Shown in pieces: positions 38,202 through 45,319 of a stretch of 64,000 bases of DNA (its first letter is position 1; every line of letters starts with the position of its first letter). The notes under the pieces were generated by a model that made no database searches, had not been told where the DNA came from, and saw only the letters and a program-made list of their open reading frames with translations. Source of the DNA: Achromobacter piechaudii NBRC 102461 (GTDB lineage Bacteria > Pseudomonadota > Gammaproteobacteria > Burkholderiales > Burkholderiaceae_B); the NCBI RefSeq assembly GCF_001571245.1, contig NZ_BCTK01000015.1, positions 213,242 through 277,241 of the forward strand. Direction: 5' to 3'. A program made the position numbers and the translations under genes.

Positions 38202-38480
38202 ATGCAATCTGACGACATTATTGATATGGAACCCGTGCCGCAGCAGGATCGTTCGCGGGTGCAGGACTTGAAAGACATGGACGCGCGCCGTCCCGATTTT
38301 CCCGGTGAACATCTGATCGTGTTCGGCGTGGGCGCACTGCTGATGGTGGCGGGCATGAAAGGCCGCACGATGTTCAAGCGCACCGTCCTGACGGCGATAG
38401 GCACCGCGCTGATGGGCCGCGCCGCAAGTGGCACGGGCGGCATCGCAAAACTTGCGCGCGTCGTGAAGAAATTGGGCTGA
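38202..38480 (+). CDS. Small membrane-associated protein, 92 aa
   Basis: A GGGGGA ribosome site precedes ATG 38202. The acidic N-terminus (residues 1-35) is followed by one hydrophobic segment (EHLIVFGVGALLMVAGMKGR) and a Gly/Ala-rich, basic C-terminus that may be a second, weaker one. No known domain was recognised. It is followed 35 bp later by another small membrane-protein gene on the same strand. Confidence 0.65.
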   Translation: MQSDDIIDMEPVPQQDRSRVQDLKDMDARRPDFPGEHLIVFGVGALLMVAGMKGRTMFKRTVLTAIGTALMGRAASGTGGIAKLARVVKKLG

Positions 38481-38515
38481 TCAGGCCCGCCAGGAACAAG
38501 GGACCCGATCACAAC

Positions 38516-38776
38516 ATGGACGCGCTATGGGATTTTCTTCAATGGCCAGCGATGCTGACGTCGCTGGCTGCCGCATGGCTGGTGGCGTCGCAAGGCAAAA
38601 CGAAACGCAAATGGGGTTTCTGGGTATTTTTATTAAGCAACGCATTATGGATCGCGTGGGGAATCCATGACGGCGCGTTCGCGTTGATTGCACTGCAACT
38701 GGGTTTGGCGGTGTTGAATATTCGCGGGGTGGTGAAAAACCAGCGCGAGGCGGGGCGGGTTGATGCGATACCTTGA
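38516..38776 (+). CDS. Small multi-helix membrane protein, 86 aa
   Basis: The protein has three hydrophobic segments (about 8-25, 33-48 and 52-70) joined by a basic loop (SQGKTKRKWGF). The pattern resembles the small PnuC- or SemiSWEET-like proteins found in bacteria, but I cannot assign a family. A hairpin follows 31 bp after the stop. Confidence 0.65.
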   Translation: MDALWDFLQWPAMLTSLAAAWLVASQGKTKRKWGFWVFLLSNALWIAWGIHDGAFALIALQLGLAVLNIRGVVKNQREAGRVDAIP

Positions 38777-38806
38777 GGTGAATCGATACCGTAGCCATCA
38801 AACGAA

Positions 38807-38837
38807 AAGGCCGCCAAGTCAGTGACTTAGCGGCCTT
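38807..38837. terminator. Terminator between convergent small genes
   Basis: AAGGCCGC and GCGGCCTT form the outer stem, and inner AAGTCA/TGACTT extends it. On the minus strand TTTT follows, so it best fits the end of the gene at 38886-39458. Its sequence resembles the hairpin inside the 74-bp direct repeats at 39701 and 44227. Confidence 0.75.
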
Positions 38838-38885
38838 CATCGGGTCGAACTTGCTACGAAATCCGGCGAATTCACCCAAGCCGAC

Positions 38886-39458
38886 TCACCCCGTCAAAGC
38901 CGGCAGAAAGAACCAATCCATGGCCCAAAGGCCTGAAGCCACAACCGTGGCGGCCGCTAAAAATAAACGTCGGGCATTGCGCAATCCGACGGAAGCCAAC
39001 GAAACAGCCCTTTTGCGCTTCCGGAGCGCGCTCTCCCATCTCTTCAACGCGCATAGATATCCGGCATAGACGATGGGATACGCGGTCAACATCCATAAGA
39101 AAGCGCGATGGTGCAACTGCTGCTCATCGAGCGCTGTAAGCGCAAGCGAGCATGCGGAGGTGACCAGACACAAGGCGCTTTCGATGTAATCCTGAATCGA
39201 CGCGACGGCCAACTCTGCCTTCGGTGTACCGCGTTGATGCCTGAGCACGCCACGGCCAGCGGTCAGTCCCGCCATGGCGGCGAGCCAAAACGACGCATAC
39301 GATAAAAAATAGGCTCGCCCTGTCGCGGAAGTGACGAAGTGCGCGGCATTAGTCTGGTTGAGAACGGTAATGACCAGCACGGGCGGTATCAGCAAGATAA
39401 GCGCCAGACCTAAGATGGCCCAATCAATGGGGGTCATTTTCTCGCTATTTTTCAACAA
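38886..39458 (-). CDS. Hypothetical membrane protein, 190 aa
   Basis: Four to five hydrophobic helices are visible (about 12-33, 47-65, 90-108, 117-135 and 163-183). Between them are a basic loop (RHQRGTPKAELAV) and a strongly basic stretch (LRKRKRAVSLASVGLRNARR). No family was recognised. Base composition is a little less G+C-rich than the core genes, and the gene sits beside the prophage remnant, so horizontal origin is possible. Confidence 0.6.
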   Translation of the reverse strand: MLKNSEKMTPIDWAILGLALILLIPPVLVITVLNQTNAAHFVTSATGRAYFLSYASFWLAAMAGLTAGRGVLRHQRGTPKAELAVASIQDYIESALCLVTSACSLALTALDEQQLHHRAFLWMLTAYPIVYAGYLCALKRWESALRKRKRAVSLASVGLRNARRLFLAAATVVASGLWAMDWFFLPALTG

Positions 39459-39700
39459 GCCCAGCTCCCGATGGTGGTTTACTGTTGATTAACGGCAGCA
39501 GACAGACGAGCTGAAATCCCGGGGCGATTTACCTTCGCTCATCTTGCGGTATCGCGAGCAGGGGAATCTCCCAACAACAAAGGAGCAGCGCGTTTTGACC
39601 ACACTCTTTGTCAGGTCTGCGTTGTGGGCCCAGTCAACGCGAAACGCTGATGCCGCCTTATACCGGGGAAATGGCAGGGCTGCCATAATTGGCAGCGGAG
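39459..39700. other. Gap before the left direct repeat
   Basis: I see no convincing gene, RNA or promoter here. Composition is less G+C-rich than the surrounding core genes. Confidence 0.3.
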
Positions 39701-39774
39701 ATGCAAAAAAGCCGCGAAGTCATAGACTTACGCGGTTTTCTTCGCATTGCTAAACAGTGCTTGGCACTGCTTTG
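39701..39774. repeat. Left attachment-type direct repeat (74 bp)
   Basis: This copy matches 44227-44300 at all but about three positions, which lie in the stretch after the hairpin. It contains a hairpin (GCCGCG...CGCGG with AAGTCAtAGACTT inside) and a second palindrome, CAGTGCttgGCACTG. Confidence 0.85.
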
Positions 39775-39864
39775 TTCACACCAACTCATTGGTTCGAAAT
39801 TGCGGAGCGGTCCGGTTGGACTTCCGCTACGTTTGGAATGGCTGGCGTCGTGAACCTTGCGATT

Positions 39865-40434
39865 TCACTGCTTTGATGCAGACATGACCCCTATCGCACG
39901 AATGTAGCCCTGCAGGCCGTTCACTTGGTCAGCCCATCGAGCAGCATCTTTTCCCAGTTGGGCATATCGTCCGTCACACGACCCAATAATTCCGATCCAG
40001 TCGGGGCTGGCTGCGTCAAGTCTGCCGCCGTCTGCGGCATTCTCGGTGCGCCGCTGGGCAAGCTGGCGGAGCAGCCCGTCAATCCGGCCACGCTGAGCAG
40101 CAACAGTCGTTTCAGCAGCTTCTCGCGCCAGTACGGCGCCGCGGTGTTTGGCATCAGCACGATCCCGTTCCTCCTGCCATGCGCGCTCGATGGCGGCCTG
40201 GCGCTTTTCAATTTCGATTTGCTTGGCGTCTGCGCCGGCCTGGTACTGGCTGGCGCCGTACCAGCGCACGCCCAGCACGACAGCCACCACCAGGGCAGCG
40301 CCGATCAGGTAGGGCAGCGCTGCGCGGCGCGCAGTAGCGGGCTCACGCTCGTCCCATCCAGTCGCGTGGGATTTGGAAGTGCGGTCCGTCCTTGAACGAC
40401 TTCCAGTCGCCGCCCCACTCCACAGGCCCGCCAA
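39865..40434 (-). CDS. Phage Rz-like spanin (DUF2514 type)
   Basis: The conserved part starts around the hydrophobic anchor LPYLIGAALVVAVVLGVRWY. A long helical periplasmic region follows (residues about 65-135, with EKRQAAIERAWQEERDRADA), typical of i-spanins. The true start is uncertain: the only ATG (40434) lies inside the endolysin gene, and the preceding residues look like out-of-frame endolysin sequence. Rz spans the periplasm and works with Rz1 in disrupting the outer membrane. The Rz1 gene is nested inside it in another frame. Confidence 0.75.
   Translation of the reverse strand: MAGLWSGAATGSRSRTDRTSKSHATGWDEREPATARRAALPYLIGAALVVAVVLGVRWYGASQYQAGADAKQIEIEKRQAAIERAWQEERDRADAKHRGAVLAREAAETTVAAQRGRIDGLLRQLAQRRTENAADGGRLDAASPDWIGIIGSCDGRYAQLGKDAARWADQVNGLQGYIRAIGVMSASKQ
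39921..40154 (-). CDS. Rz1-like outer-membrane spanin lipoprotein, nested in Rz
   Basis: A 77-residue frame starts at ATG 40154 inside the Rz gene. It has a short basic N-terminus (WREKLLKRLL), a hydrophobic stretch and the lipobox Leu-Thr-Gly-Cys, then a Pro-rich mature part (SLPSGAPRMPQTAADLTQPA). Overlap with Rz in a different frame and this composition are the hallmarks of Rz1. It is probably a real gene and not a shadow. Confidence 0.78.
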   Translation of the reverse strand: MPNTAAPYWREKLLKRLLLLSVAGLTGCSASLPSGAPRMPQTAADLTQPAPTGSELLGRVTDDMPNWEKMLLDGLTK

Positions 40435-40753
40435 GCTCTACGGCGCATGCCTTGACTACACCCGCAAGATCGGCGAAGGCCTGCCAGTCGTTCCATGGAA
40501 TCGCGCCGCGCACCAGCGGCGCCAGGTCGACTGCGTGGCCAAGGCCATCGGCCTGCGGACGGTGGTAGCTGTTCATCGTCTGGCTGGCGCCCTTGGTCAC
40601 ATACTCGCGCTGCTGCGCCAGAGTCCGGACGCCCTCAACCACAATGAAATCGACGGTGGTGCGCTGAATTGCCAATTTGACGATTTCGACAAGATCGGGG
40701 TGCACGCCGATAAGGCGTGTCAGGCTCCGCTGCGAAAGTTGGAATTGGCTCAT
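40343..40753 (-). CDS. Phage endolysin, M15 peptidase
   Basis: The 136-residue protein resembles L-Ala-D-Glu endopeptidases of the VanY/M15 type. Motifs include VEGVRTLAQQREYV, the zinc-binding SYHRPQADGLGHAVDLAP (His and Asp) and the third His in DGPHFQIP. It cuts peptidoglycan cross-links in the lysis step. Its start overlaps the end of the broken holin gene (ATGA), and its 3' end overlaps the Rz frame, as in intact phage cassettes. Confidence 0.88.
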   Translation of the reverse strand: MSQFQLSQRSLTRLIGVHPDLVEIVKLAIQRTTVDFIVVEGVRTLAQQREYVTKGASQTMNSYHRPQADGLGHAVDLAPLVRGAIPWNDWQAFADLAGVVKACAVELGGPVEWGGDWKSFKDGPHFQIPRDWMGRA

Positions 40754-40897
40754 TTCGCATCACCTCGCAGCTTGAACGCGATGAGCCGGCGCAACCACGC
40801 GCCATGAAAGCGCCTCCTTGTTCGTCAGCGCGCGGCCCACTGCGACCAACGCATCGACGCCGGCCAACCACGCAAGCGTTCTTTCCCAATCATTCAT
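40750..40897 (-). pseudogene. Phage holin with internal deletion
   Basis: The frame starting at ATG 40897 reads MNDWERTLAWLAGVDALVAV and GRALTNKEALSWR, the N-terminus of a common prophage holin, and then leaves the family. The usual holin C-terminus (RRLIAFKLRGDAK, stop overlapping the endolysin ATG) is present in another frame just downstream. The transmembrane middle part is missing. A deletion has therefore joined the two ends out of frame. Confidence 0.72.
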
Positions 40898-41029
40898 AAC
40901 GTCCCCTGAAGACGAAAAAAATCCCGCCGAAGCGGGATGTCGCAAAGCAAAAAAGTATCTAGTCCGTGGATCATTCGCTACGTATCCAGTAACCTAGTGA
41001 TCATCCGCTGGAGCCTCTTCGAGTCAAAA

Positions 41030-41842
41030 ATGACGAAAAATTCCGCAATCCCTGTACCAGCGCATCCCGCAACGCCCGAGTGGTTTAAACGCCGGAAACT
41101 GGATCAAATTGCGAAGTTGATGAAGTGGAGAAATCGATTTCGAAGAGAGGGTTCTCTCTACAACTGTTTGACCCCGGATCTGGCGAAAATGGCTGGTGTC
41201 GAAGACACAGAAAATGTGTCTAGAAACTCGTATGACCCGAAATTTGAAGAGATTATCCTCGACAACCCAGACAAGATGATCCTTGATGTCGGAGCAGGCT
41301 ATCGACCCGTCGACCACGCAAATGTGGTCAATTTGGAGATCGTTCGATATCCCACAACGGACGTATTGGGAGTGGCCGAGGCGCTGCCCTTTAAATCGGG
41401 CGTCTTCGATTACGTGCACAGCAATGCCGTTCTTGAACACGTTCGAAACCCCTTCAAATGTGCGGAGGAAATAGTCCGCGTTTTGAAGCCTGGTGGCGTC
41501 TTTTGGATCGCTGTTCCCTTCTTGCAGCCATACCACGGGTACCCCCACCACTACTACAATATGACCCACTCGGGAATTAAGAATCTCTTTTCTGGGAAAT
41601 GTGAAATCATTGAGCAGAGCGTACCCACCTATTACCATCCTATCCACGCACTGGAATGGTTCACTCGCCAATACACATGGCGCCTTTCCGAAGAAGACAA
41701 GGCCGCATTTCTCAACACGAAAATCTCCGACATTGGCGCAATTGCAACGAACCCTGAGGATTTCGGATTCGTTCGCAACTTGCCGCCAGAATCTCAATTC
41801 GAGCTTTGCTCAGGGTCCCTCTGCATTGGAAGGAAGCTCTGA
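41030..41842 (+). CDS. Class I SAM-dependent methyltransferase
   Basis: The 270-residue protein has a Methyltransf_11-like domain: motif I MILDVGAGYRPVD (about residue 85), VLGVAEALPFKSGVFDYVHS with the acidic motif II, and VRVLKPGGVFWIAVPFLQPY as motif III. The tail HHYYNMTHSGIKNLF is seen in O-antigen and glycan-associated methyltransferases. The gene is visibly lower in G+C than its surroundings and lies on the plus strand between minus-strand phage genes, so it is probably cargo. ATG 41030 is preferred although an upstream ATG (40937) is in frame. The substrate is unknown. Confidence 0.8.
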   Translation: MTKNSAIPVPAHPATPEWFKRRKLDQIAKLMKWRNRFRREGSLYNCLTPDLAKMAGVEDTENVSRNSYDPKFEEIILDNPDKMILDVGAGYRPVDHANVVNLEIVRYPTTDVLGVAEALPFKSGVFDYVHSNAVLEHVRNPFKCAEEIVRVLKPGGVFWIAVPFLQPYHGYPHHYYNMTHSGIKNLFSGKCEIIEQSVPTYYHPIHALEWFTRQYTWRLSEEDKAAFLNTKISDIGAIATNPEDFGFVRNLPPESQFELCSGSLCIGRKL

Positions 41843-42478
41843 ACCAGATTCGCCCACGGTTGCTCCATCTTTTCGTAGCAACTCCTCCTTGCGCGTTGCG
41901 CCCAACAAGCCTTTAGCGATGTAGAGATCCAGGCCGGCTCCTACAGCTGGGTCAAGCACAGAAATGAATTCGGCGCGATTGAAGTCGTCGTAGACCAACC
42001 CAACTTCCATGTCAGTAAACTGCGCCGCCCGAATTGCCATGAGTTCATCCGGCGTAAAGCGCTTCGCAAACTCTCTCGGGGTGATCTCGGTGACGGGCGG
42101 CCTTACTGCGGGATCGCGATCCGCATAGATTTCCTCCACCCCCGCGCGGACCGCCTCCGGCGTCCCATCAAAAAATAATAGTTCGCCTTCCGGCGTCCAG
42201 CTAAAGTGATTGCCGACCAAACCGCCATAGGCGACTAATTCGGCATAAAACATTGGCCCAATTGCCTTCAACCCCCTCATTAACCCCTCGTCAGAATTTT
42301 TGCGTAGCAACCAATTCCCAATGTTCCCTGGGTTCCGTTCAAGGACCCATAAAGCTGGATCATGTGAAGGCCCTCGTCGAGAAGGCCCGTCCCAGAAGAC
42401 GAAAACCCGTTTGACGCCGCGGGCGTCGACGAAGTAAGCCGTCGGCGTTCTGCTGAAGGTAGAAGAACCGCGCCGCAC
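41810..42478 (-). CDS. Phage tail-associated protein (remnant)
   Basis: The C-terminal part (about residues 130-205: ITPREFAKRFTPDELMAIRA and VAAG-like VGAGLDLYIAKGLLGATRKE) resembles the small proteins encoded after tail-fibre genes. The N-terminal part (AYFVDARGVKRVFVFWDGPS) is unassigned. The first dozen codons appear to be out-of-frame Dam-methylase sequence, so the natural start is lost. The 3' end overlaps the methyltransferase gene by 33 bp. Confidence 0.55.
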   Translation of the reverse strand: MRRGSSTFSRTPTAYFVDARGVKRVFVFWDGPSRRGPSHDPALWVLERNPGNIGNWLLRKNSDEGLMRGLKAIGPMFYAELVAYGGLVGNHFSWTPEGELLFFDGTPEAVRAGVEEIYADRDPAVRPPVTEITPREFAKRFTPDELMAIRAAQFTDMEVGLVYDDFNRAEFISVLDPAVGAGLDLYIAKGLLGATRKEELLRKDGATVGESGSELPSNAEGP

Positions 42479-42504
42479 GTTGGATATCGGTCAGCGTCTC
42501 CCCG
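42441..42504 (-). pseudogene. Fragment of phage DNA adenine methylase
   Basis: On the minus strand the sequence reads ETLTDIQRAARFFYLQQNA, which matches the conserved internal segment of Dam-type phage methylases (D-x-Q-R-A-A-R-F-Y-Y-L-Q). Nothing else of the gene remains. It sits exactly at the junction between the tail gene and the ATPase fragment. Confidence 0.65.
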
Positions 42505-43073
42505 CGCTGTACCACCAGGAAGTACTGGCCTGGTCCGCCATCGGCGACGCTCTGTCGCGCGACTGTATCCCGGGCGAGATCTTGGCCGAGGCGCTGCAGC
42601 CGGTGAACGACAAGCTGGCCGACCTCACCGACCTCGGCGGCTGGCGCGTGCCCGAAATCGGTGCCGACATGGTCATCACGTTCGGTGGCCGCGCCTACCG
42701 CCTTTTGTCGGAATCTGAGCGCTGGCGTGTAGACGCTCTCGTCAGCGCCGCCCTAGCCGAAATCTCCGGGCTGCGCTGCCTCATCTTGGATAGGTTCGAC
42801 TGCCTGGACCTGCCCGGCCGCAGCGACGCTCTCGGCCTGGTGGACTCCTTGGTGGCTGATGGTCGCAGGGACACTGTCCTGGTGCTCGGCACGCTCAAGG
42901 CCGCGCCGGCAGCGCCCTCCGATGCATTCACGGTTCATTGGATCGAACAGGGCCACGTCGGCCAGGCCAAGCTCAAGGAGGCAGCATGGCCCCGCCGCGC
43001 CATCAATCCCTCGAAATGCAGATCGCGCGCCGACAGACGGCCGAGCATCTGCGCAAGCTCAGCGCGCCTGTGA
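42505..43073 (+). pseudogene. C-terminal fragment of a phage AAA/ABC-like ATPase
   Basis: From about codon 12 onward the frame reads VLAWSAIGDALSRDCIPGEI, LLSESERWRVDALVSAALAE and CLILDRFDCLDLPGRSDAL, matching the C-terminal ATPase part (signature and Walker B region) of large phage recombination-type ATPases. The N-terminal Walker A half is absent. The frame continues past the probable natural end into the next phage gene, so the exact stop is uncertain. Confidence 0.6.
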
Positions 43074-43108
43074 AAGCGTCCACCACGGTGTGCAAATGGC
43101 CGCGATGA
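42986..43108 (+). CDS. Small phage protein, 40 aa
   Basis: ATG 42986 has a perfect AAGGAGG ribosome site upstream. The basic peptide (MAPPRHQSLEMQIARRQTAE at the start) ends at TGA 43106-43108 and overlaps the next small gene. It is typical of the dense small genes of phage early regions; the function is unknown. Confidence 0.45.
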   Translation: MAPPRHQSLEMQIARRQTAEHLRKLSAPVKASTTVCKWPR

Positions 43109-43350
43109 TTGCCGAACGCACCGGATGGCCGGCGCCCGCCTCGGCACCCGCCGACCTCCTCGCTTTCCTTGAGCGGTTCCTGGACAAGTGCCGCGCCGGC
43201 GTCACCCCGCCACCCTATCGGTCCGTCGTTTGGCGCCCGATGCAGTACGACCTCGCCATGCGAGAAGCCCTTACCCGCGCCGCCGCTGCGCAGCCGCACC
43301 TGACCACAGCCACAAGAAACGTTGTCACCAGGAGGGAACTGGCGGCATGA
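43096..43350 (+). CDS. Small phage protein, 84 aa
   Basis: The frame from ATG 43096 gives MAAMIAERTGWPAP, then a helix (DLLAFLERFLDKCRAGV) and a basic C-terminus. Its stop overlaps the next start by four bases (ATGA), as expected in a compact phage operon. I do not recognise a family. Confidence 0.5.
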   Translation: MAAMIAERTGWPAPASAPADLLAFLERFLDKCRAGVTPPPYRSVVWRPMQYDLAMREALTRAAAAQPHLTTATRNVVTRRELAA

Positions 43351-43745
43351 GCTTTTACACAACTATCGCGCGCCTGCGCAAGGCGACGCATTCGCATGTG
43401 CCCGGCGAAGCTTCAGAAAGCTGCCGCGTGTCGCGTGAGGATCTCCGCATTGCCCTTCACGTCATCGACCGGTTGGACACCGATGCACGCCAGGCCGGCC
43501 TGTTGAGCCATGCCGCGATGGATCGGGCGCCAGCGACGCCGGGTGCCGGCTCAAATTCTCGACCCACCCTGGCCACGCCGACGCGGCGTTCGCCACGGGT
43601 GCGCAATCTGATCGAAATCGTCGTGCCGTTTACCGCGTCCTTGGGGACTGCGGGTGTGGAGCGAGTTCCACATCGAAGACGCGCTATGGCGAATTCCGGC
43701 GAGCCGGATGAAGGGTACGTTGATCACCAAAGAGACAGGCGCTGA
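43347..43745 (+). pseudogene. Small phage protein with disrupted C-terminus
   Basis: The first ~50 residues (MSFYTTIARLRKATHSHVPG and REDLRIALHVIDRLDTDAR) look like an intact small phage protein. The rest is low-complexity sequence that runs, out of frame, into the integrase fragment (from about 43650). The original stop was probably lost at a deletion junction. Confidence 0.5.
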
Positions 43746-44123
43746 CCACGTCATCCCGCTATCGCGCCAGGTGCTGGCGCTGTTGGAAGAATTGCGGCCG
43801 TACACAGGGCGCTATCGGCTGCTGTTCCCCGGACTGCGCGACCCCGCCAACACACCAATGAGCAGCGAGACCATAAACAAGGCTCTCAAGATCCTGGAGT
43901 TTCAGGGGAACAGACGGGCCATGGCTTCCGCGGCCTGGCGTCGACCAGTATGAATGAGCGTAGCGGCGCACGCGCAGAAGTAATTGAACGCCAGCTCGAG
44001 TACAAGGAGCGCAATATGGTTCGCCGCGCCTATAACCACGCCGAGTATCTGGATGGGCGCCGGCAGCTAATGCAGTGGTGGTCGGATTATCTTGATAGCT
44101 GCGCGTCCGACGCGGGTAAATGA
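43630..44123 (+). pseudogene. Truncated, frameshifted tyrosine integrase
   Basis: The first part reads WSEFHIEDALWRIPASRMKG and HVIPLSRQVLALLEELRPYT, the catalytic-domain core of P4-type integrases. After LKILEFQG the frame is lost, and the following frame gives TGHGFRGLAST (the His-x-x-Arg motif), then ERNMVRRAYNHAEYLDGRRQ with the active-site Tyr region and a natural stop at 44121-44123. One missing base in GGGGAACAG near 43912 explains the shift. The N-terminal half and the first catalytic Arg are absent. The gene points to tRNA-Val, as expected for the integrase of the element. Confidence 0.8.
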
Positions 44124-44226
44124 GGAATTGGGGGCCTACCCTTATCCGATTCGGCCATACCCTTATTCCTACCCTTAAATCTGCTGGCACCCCTTGGCGG
44201 CAGTTGGTAGCGGTGAGCGACGCAGA

Positions 44227-44300
44227 ATGCAAAAAAGCCGCGAAGTCATAGACTTACGCGGCTTTCTAGGCATTGCTAAACAGTGCTTGGCACTGCTTTG
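44227..44300. repeat. Right attachment-type direct repeat (74 bp) with tRNA-Val terminator
   Basis: This copy lies eight bases beyond the 3' end of tRNA-Val. On the minus strand its hairpin (AAAGCCGCG...CGCGGC followed by TTTTTT) is a good intrinsic terminator for the tRNA, so the repeat covers the tRNA trailer and terminator and not the tRNA body. Confidence 0.85.
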
Positions 44301-44308
44301 CAGGAATC

Positions 44309-44385
44309 TGGTAGGCGGTATTGGGTTCGAACCAACGACCTCCACGATGTCAACGTGGCGCTCTAACCAACTGAGCTAACCGCCT
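44309..44385 (-). tRNA. tRNA-Val (GAC anticodon)
   Basis: The 77-nt sequence folds as a tRNA. Acceptor stem AGGCGGT pairs fully with ACCGCCT. The anticodon stem is CCACG/CGTGG with loop TTGACAT, giving anticodon GAC. The D-arm is AGCTCAGTTGGTTAGAGC and the T-loop TTCGAAC. CCA is encoded. It has a near-consensus promoter and lies next to the prophage end. Confidence 0.95.
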
Positions 44386-44398
44386 GCAAAGAAGAAGA

Positions 44399-44427
44399 AT
44401 TATATAGTGCTTTTTTGAACTGTGCAA
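44399..44427 (-). promoter_or_regulatory. Promoter of tRNA-Val
   Basis: TTGCAC and TATAAT are separated by 17 bp on the minus strand. The -10 box ends 13 bp before the mature tRNA. This is close to a perfect sigma-70 promoter. Confidence 0.85.
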
Positions 44428-44586
44428 ATCGTCTTTAAAGATTTTTTGCTGTGTTCGTTGCGTTTGTCTTGGTTTACTCGAGCCAGCTTATTCGCATATT
44501 TAGCCCCGGCTTTTGCCGGTTTGCTGCATGCTAATTTCGCTGGCTGAATCAACGGACTTATACAAGTCACCGACTGCACAACCGCA

Positions 44587-45252
44587 CTACTTTTTGCCCT
44601 TCAGTTTCGCGTCTGCGGCGTGTGCCGCATCAACGAAGAACGAGATTCTATCAGAACTTTTTATTCCTTGCTCAAGCTCGACGCCACTGCTCACATCCAC
44701 GCCCCAAGGCCGGACCTGCTCGATCGCCTGGGCGACATTCTCGCCGTTCAAACCACCCGACAAGATCAGGGGTCGGGACACTGGATCTGCGCGCACGTCG
44801 TTCAGCAACGCATAGTCAAAGCCGTGCCCGCTGCCGCCATAGCCGGCGCTGTAGCTGTCGAACAACCAGCCCGCCGCTTCACCGAAAGCGCGGCAGTACG
44901 AGGCCAGATTTTCGGCGGTGTCCAGACCGGGCGCGCCGGCGCGGAAGGCTCGCAAGAAACGGTGGCCGTAGCGGGCGCAGTCCTGCGGCGTTTCGTCTCC
45001 GTGAAATTGCAGCAATTCGGGACGGACCTCGTCGATGACTGCTTGCACCTCGGCGGGCGTCGGATTGACGAACAGCGTGACAACATCGACGAACGCGGGC
45101 ACGGCACGGCGCAACTGCGCGGCGCGTGCTGGCGTAAGACAACGCTTGCTCTTCGGATAGAACACAAAGCCGATGGCGTCGACGCCTGCCGAGACGGCGG
45201 CTTCGATGTCTTGTTCGCGGGTCAAGCCGCAGATTTTGATGCGTGTGCGCAT
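44587..45252 (-). CDS. trpF: Phosphoribosylanthranilate isomerase
   Basis: TrpF catalyses the third step of tryptophan synthesis from anthranilate. The 221-residue barrel begins RIKICGLTREQDIEAAVSAG, with the catalytic Cys. It continues with the AIGFVFYPKSKR strand, LQFHGDETPQDC with the catalytic Asp region, FDSYSAGYGGSGHGFDYALL and LSGGLNGENVAQAI, VSSGVE for phosphate binding. In relatives it is followed by trpB and trpA. Here tRNA-Val and the prophage remnant follow instead. Confidence 0.96.
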   Translation of the reverse strand: MRTRIKICGLTREQDIEAAVSAGVDAIGFVFYPKSKRCLTPARAAQLRRAVPAFVDVVTLFVNPTPAEVQAVIDEVRPELLQFHGDETPQDCARYGHRFLRAFRAGAPGLDTAENLASYCRAFGEAAGWLFDSYSAGYGGSGHGFDYALLNDVRADPVSRPLILSGGLNGENVAQAIEQVRPWGVDVSSGVELEQGIKSSDRISFFVDAAHAADAKLKGKK

Positions 45253-45319
45253 GACGTTCTGTACCTGTCGCCCAATGAAAAAGGCGGTTGATCAGTATAT
45301 CTCGCGCGATGGACGGCGA

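Larger units (their letters stand above)
39701..44300. mobile_element. Decayed prophage remnant bounded by 74-bp direct repeats
   Basis: The segment lies between two nearly identical 74-bp repeats, and the right one ends eight bases from tRNA-Val. Inside are a minus-strand lysis cassette (broken holin, M15 endolysin, Rz, Rz1), a tail-associated gene, and fragments of a Dam methylase, a phage ATPase and small phage genes. An N-terminally truncated, frameshifted tyrosine integrase next to the tRNA completes it. A methyltransferase gene of lower G+C sits in the middle. Head, portal and replication genes are missing, so the element cannot be functional. Confidence 0.85.

Noticed and set aside
41024..41797. 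A 257-codon minus-strand frame
   Set aside because: Opposite to the methyltransferase gene, whose SAM-binding motifs are clear.
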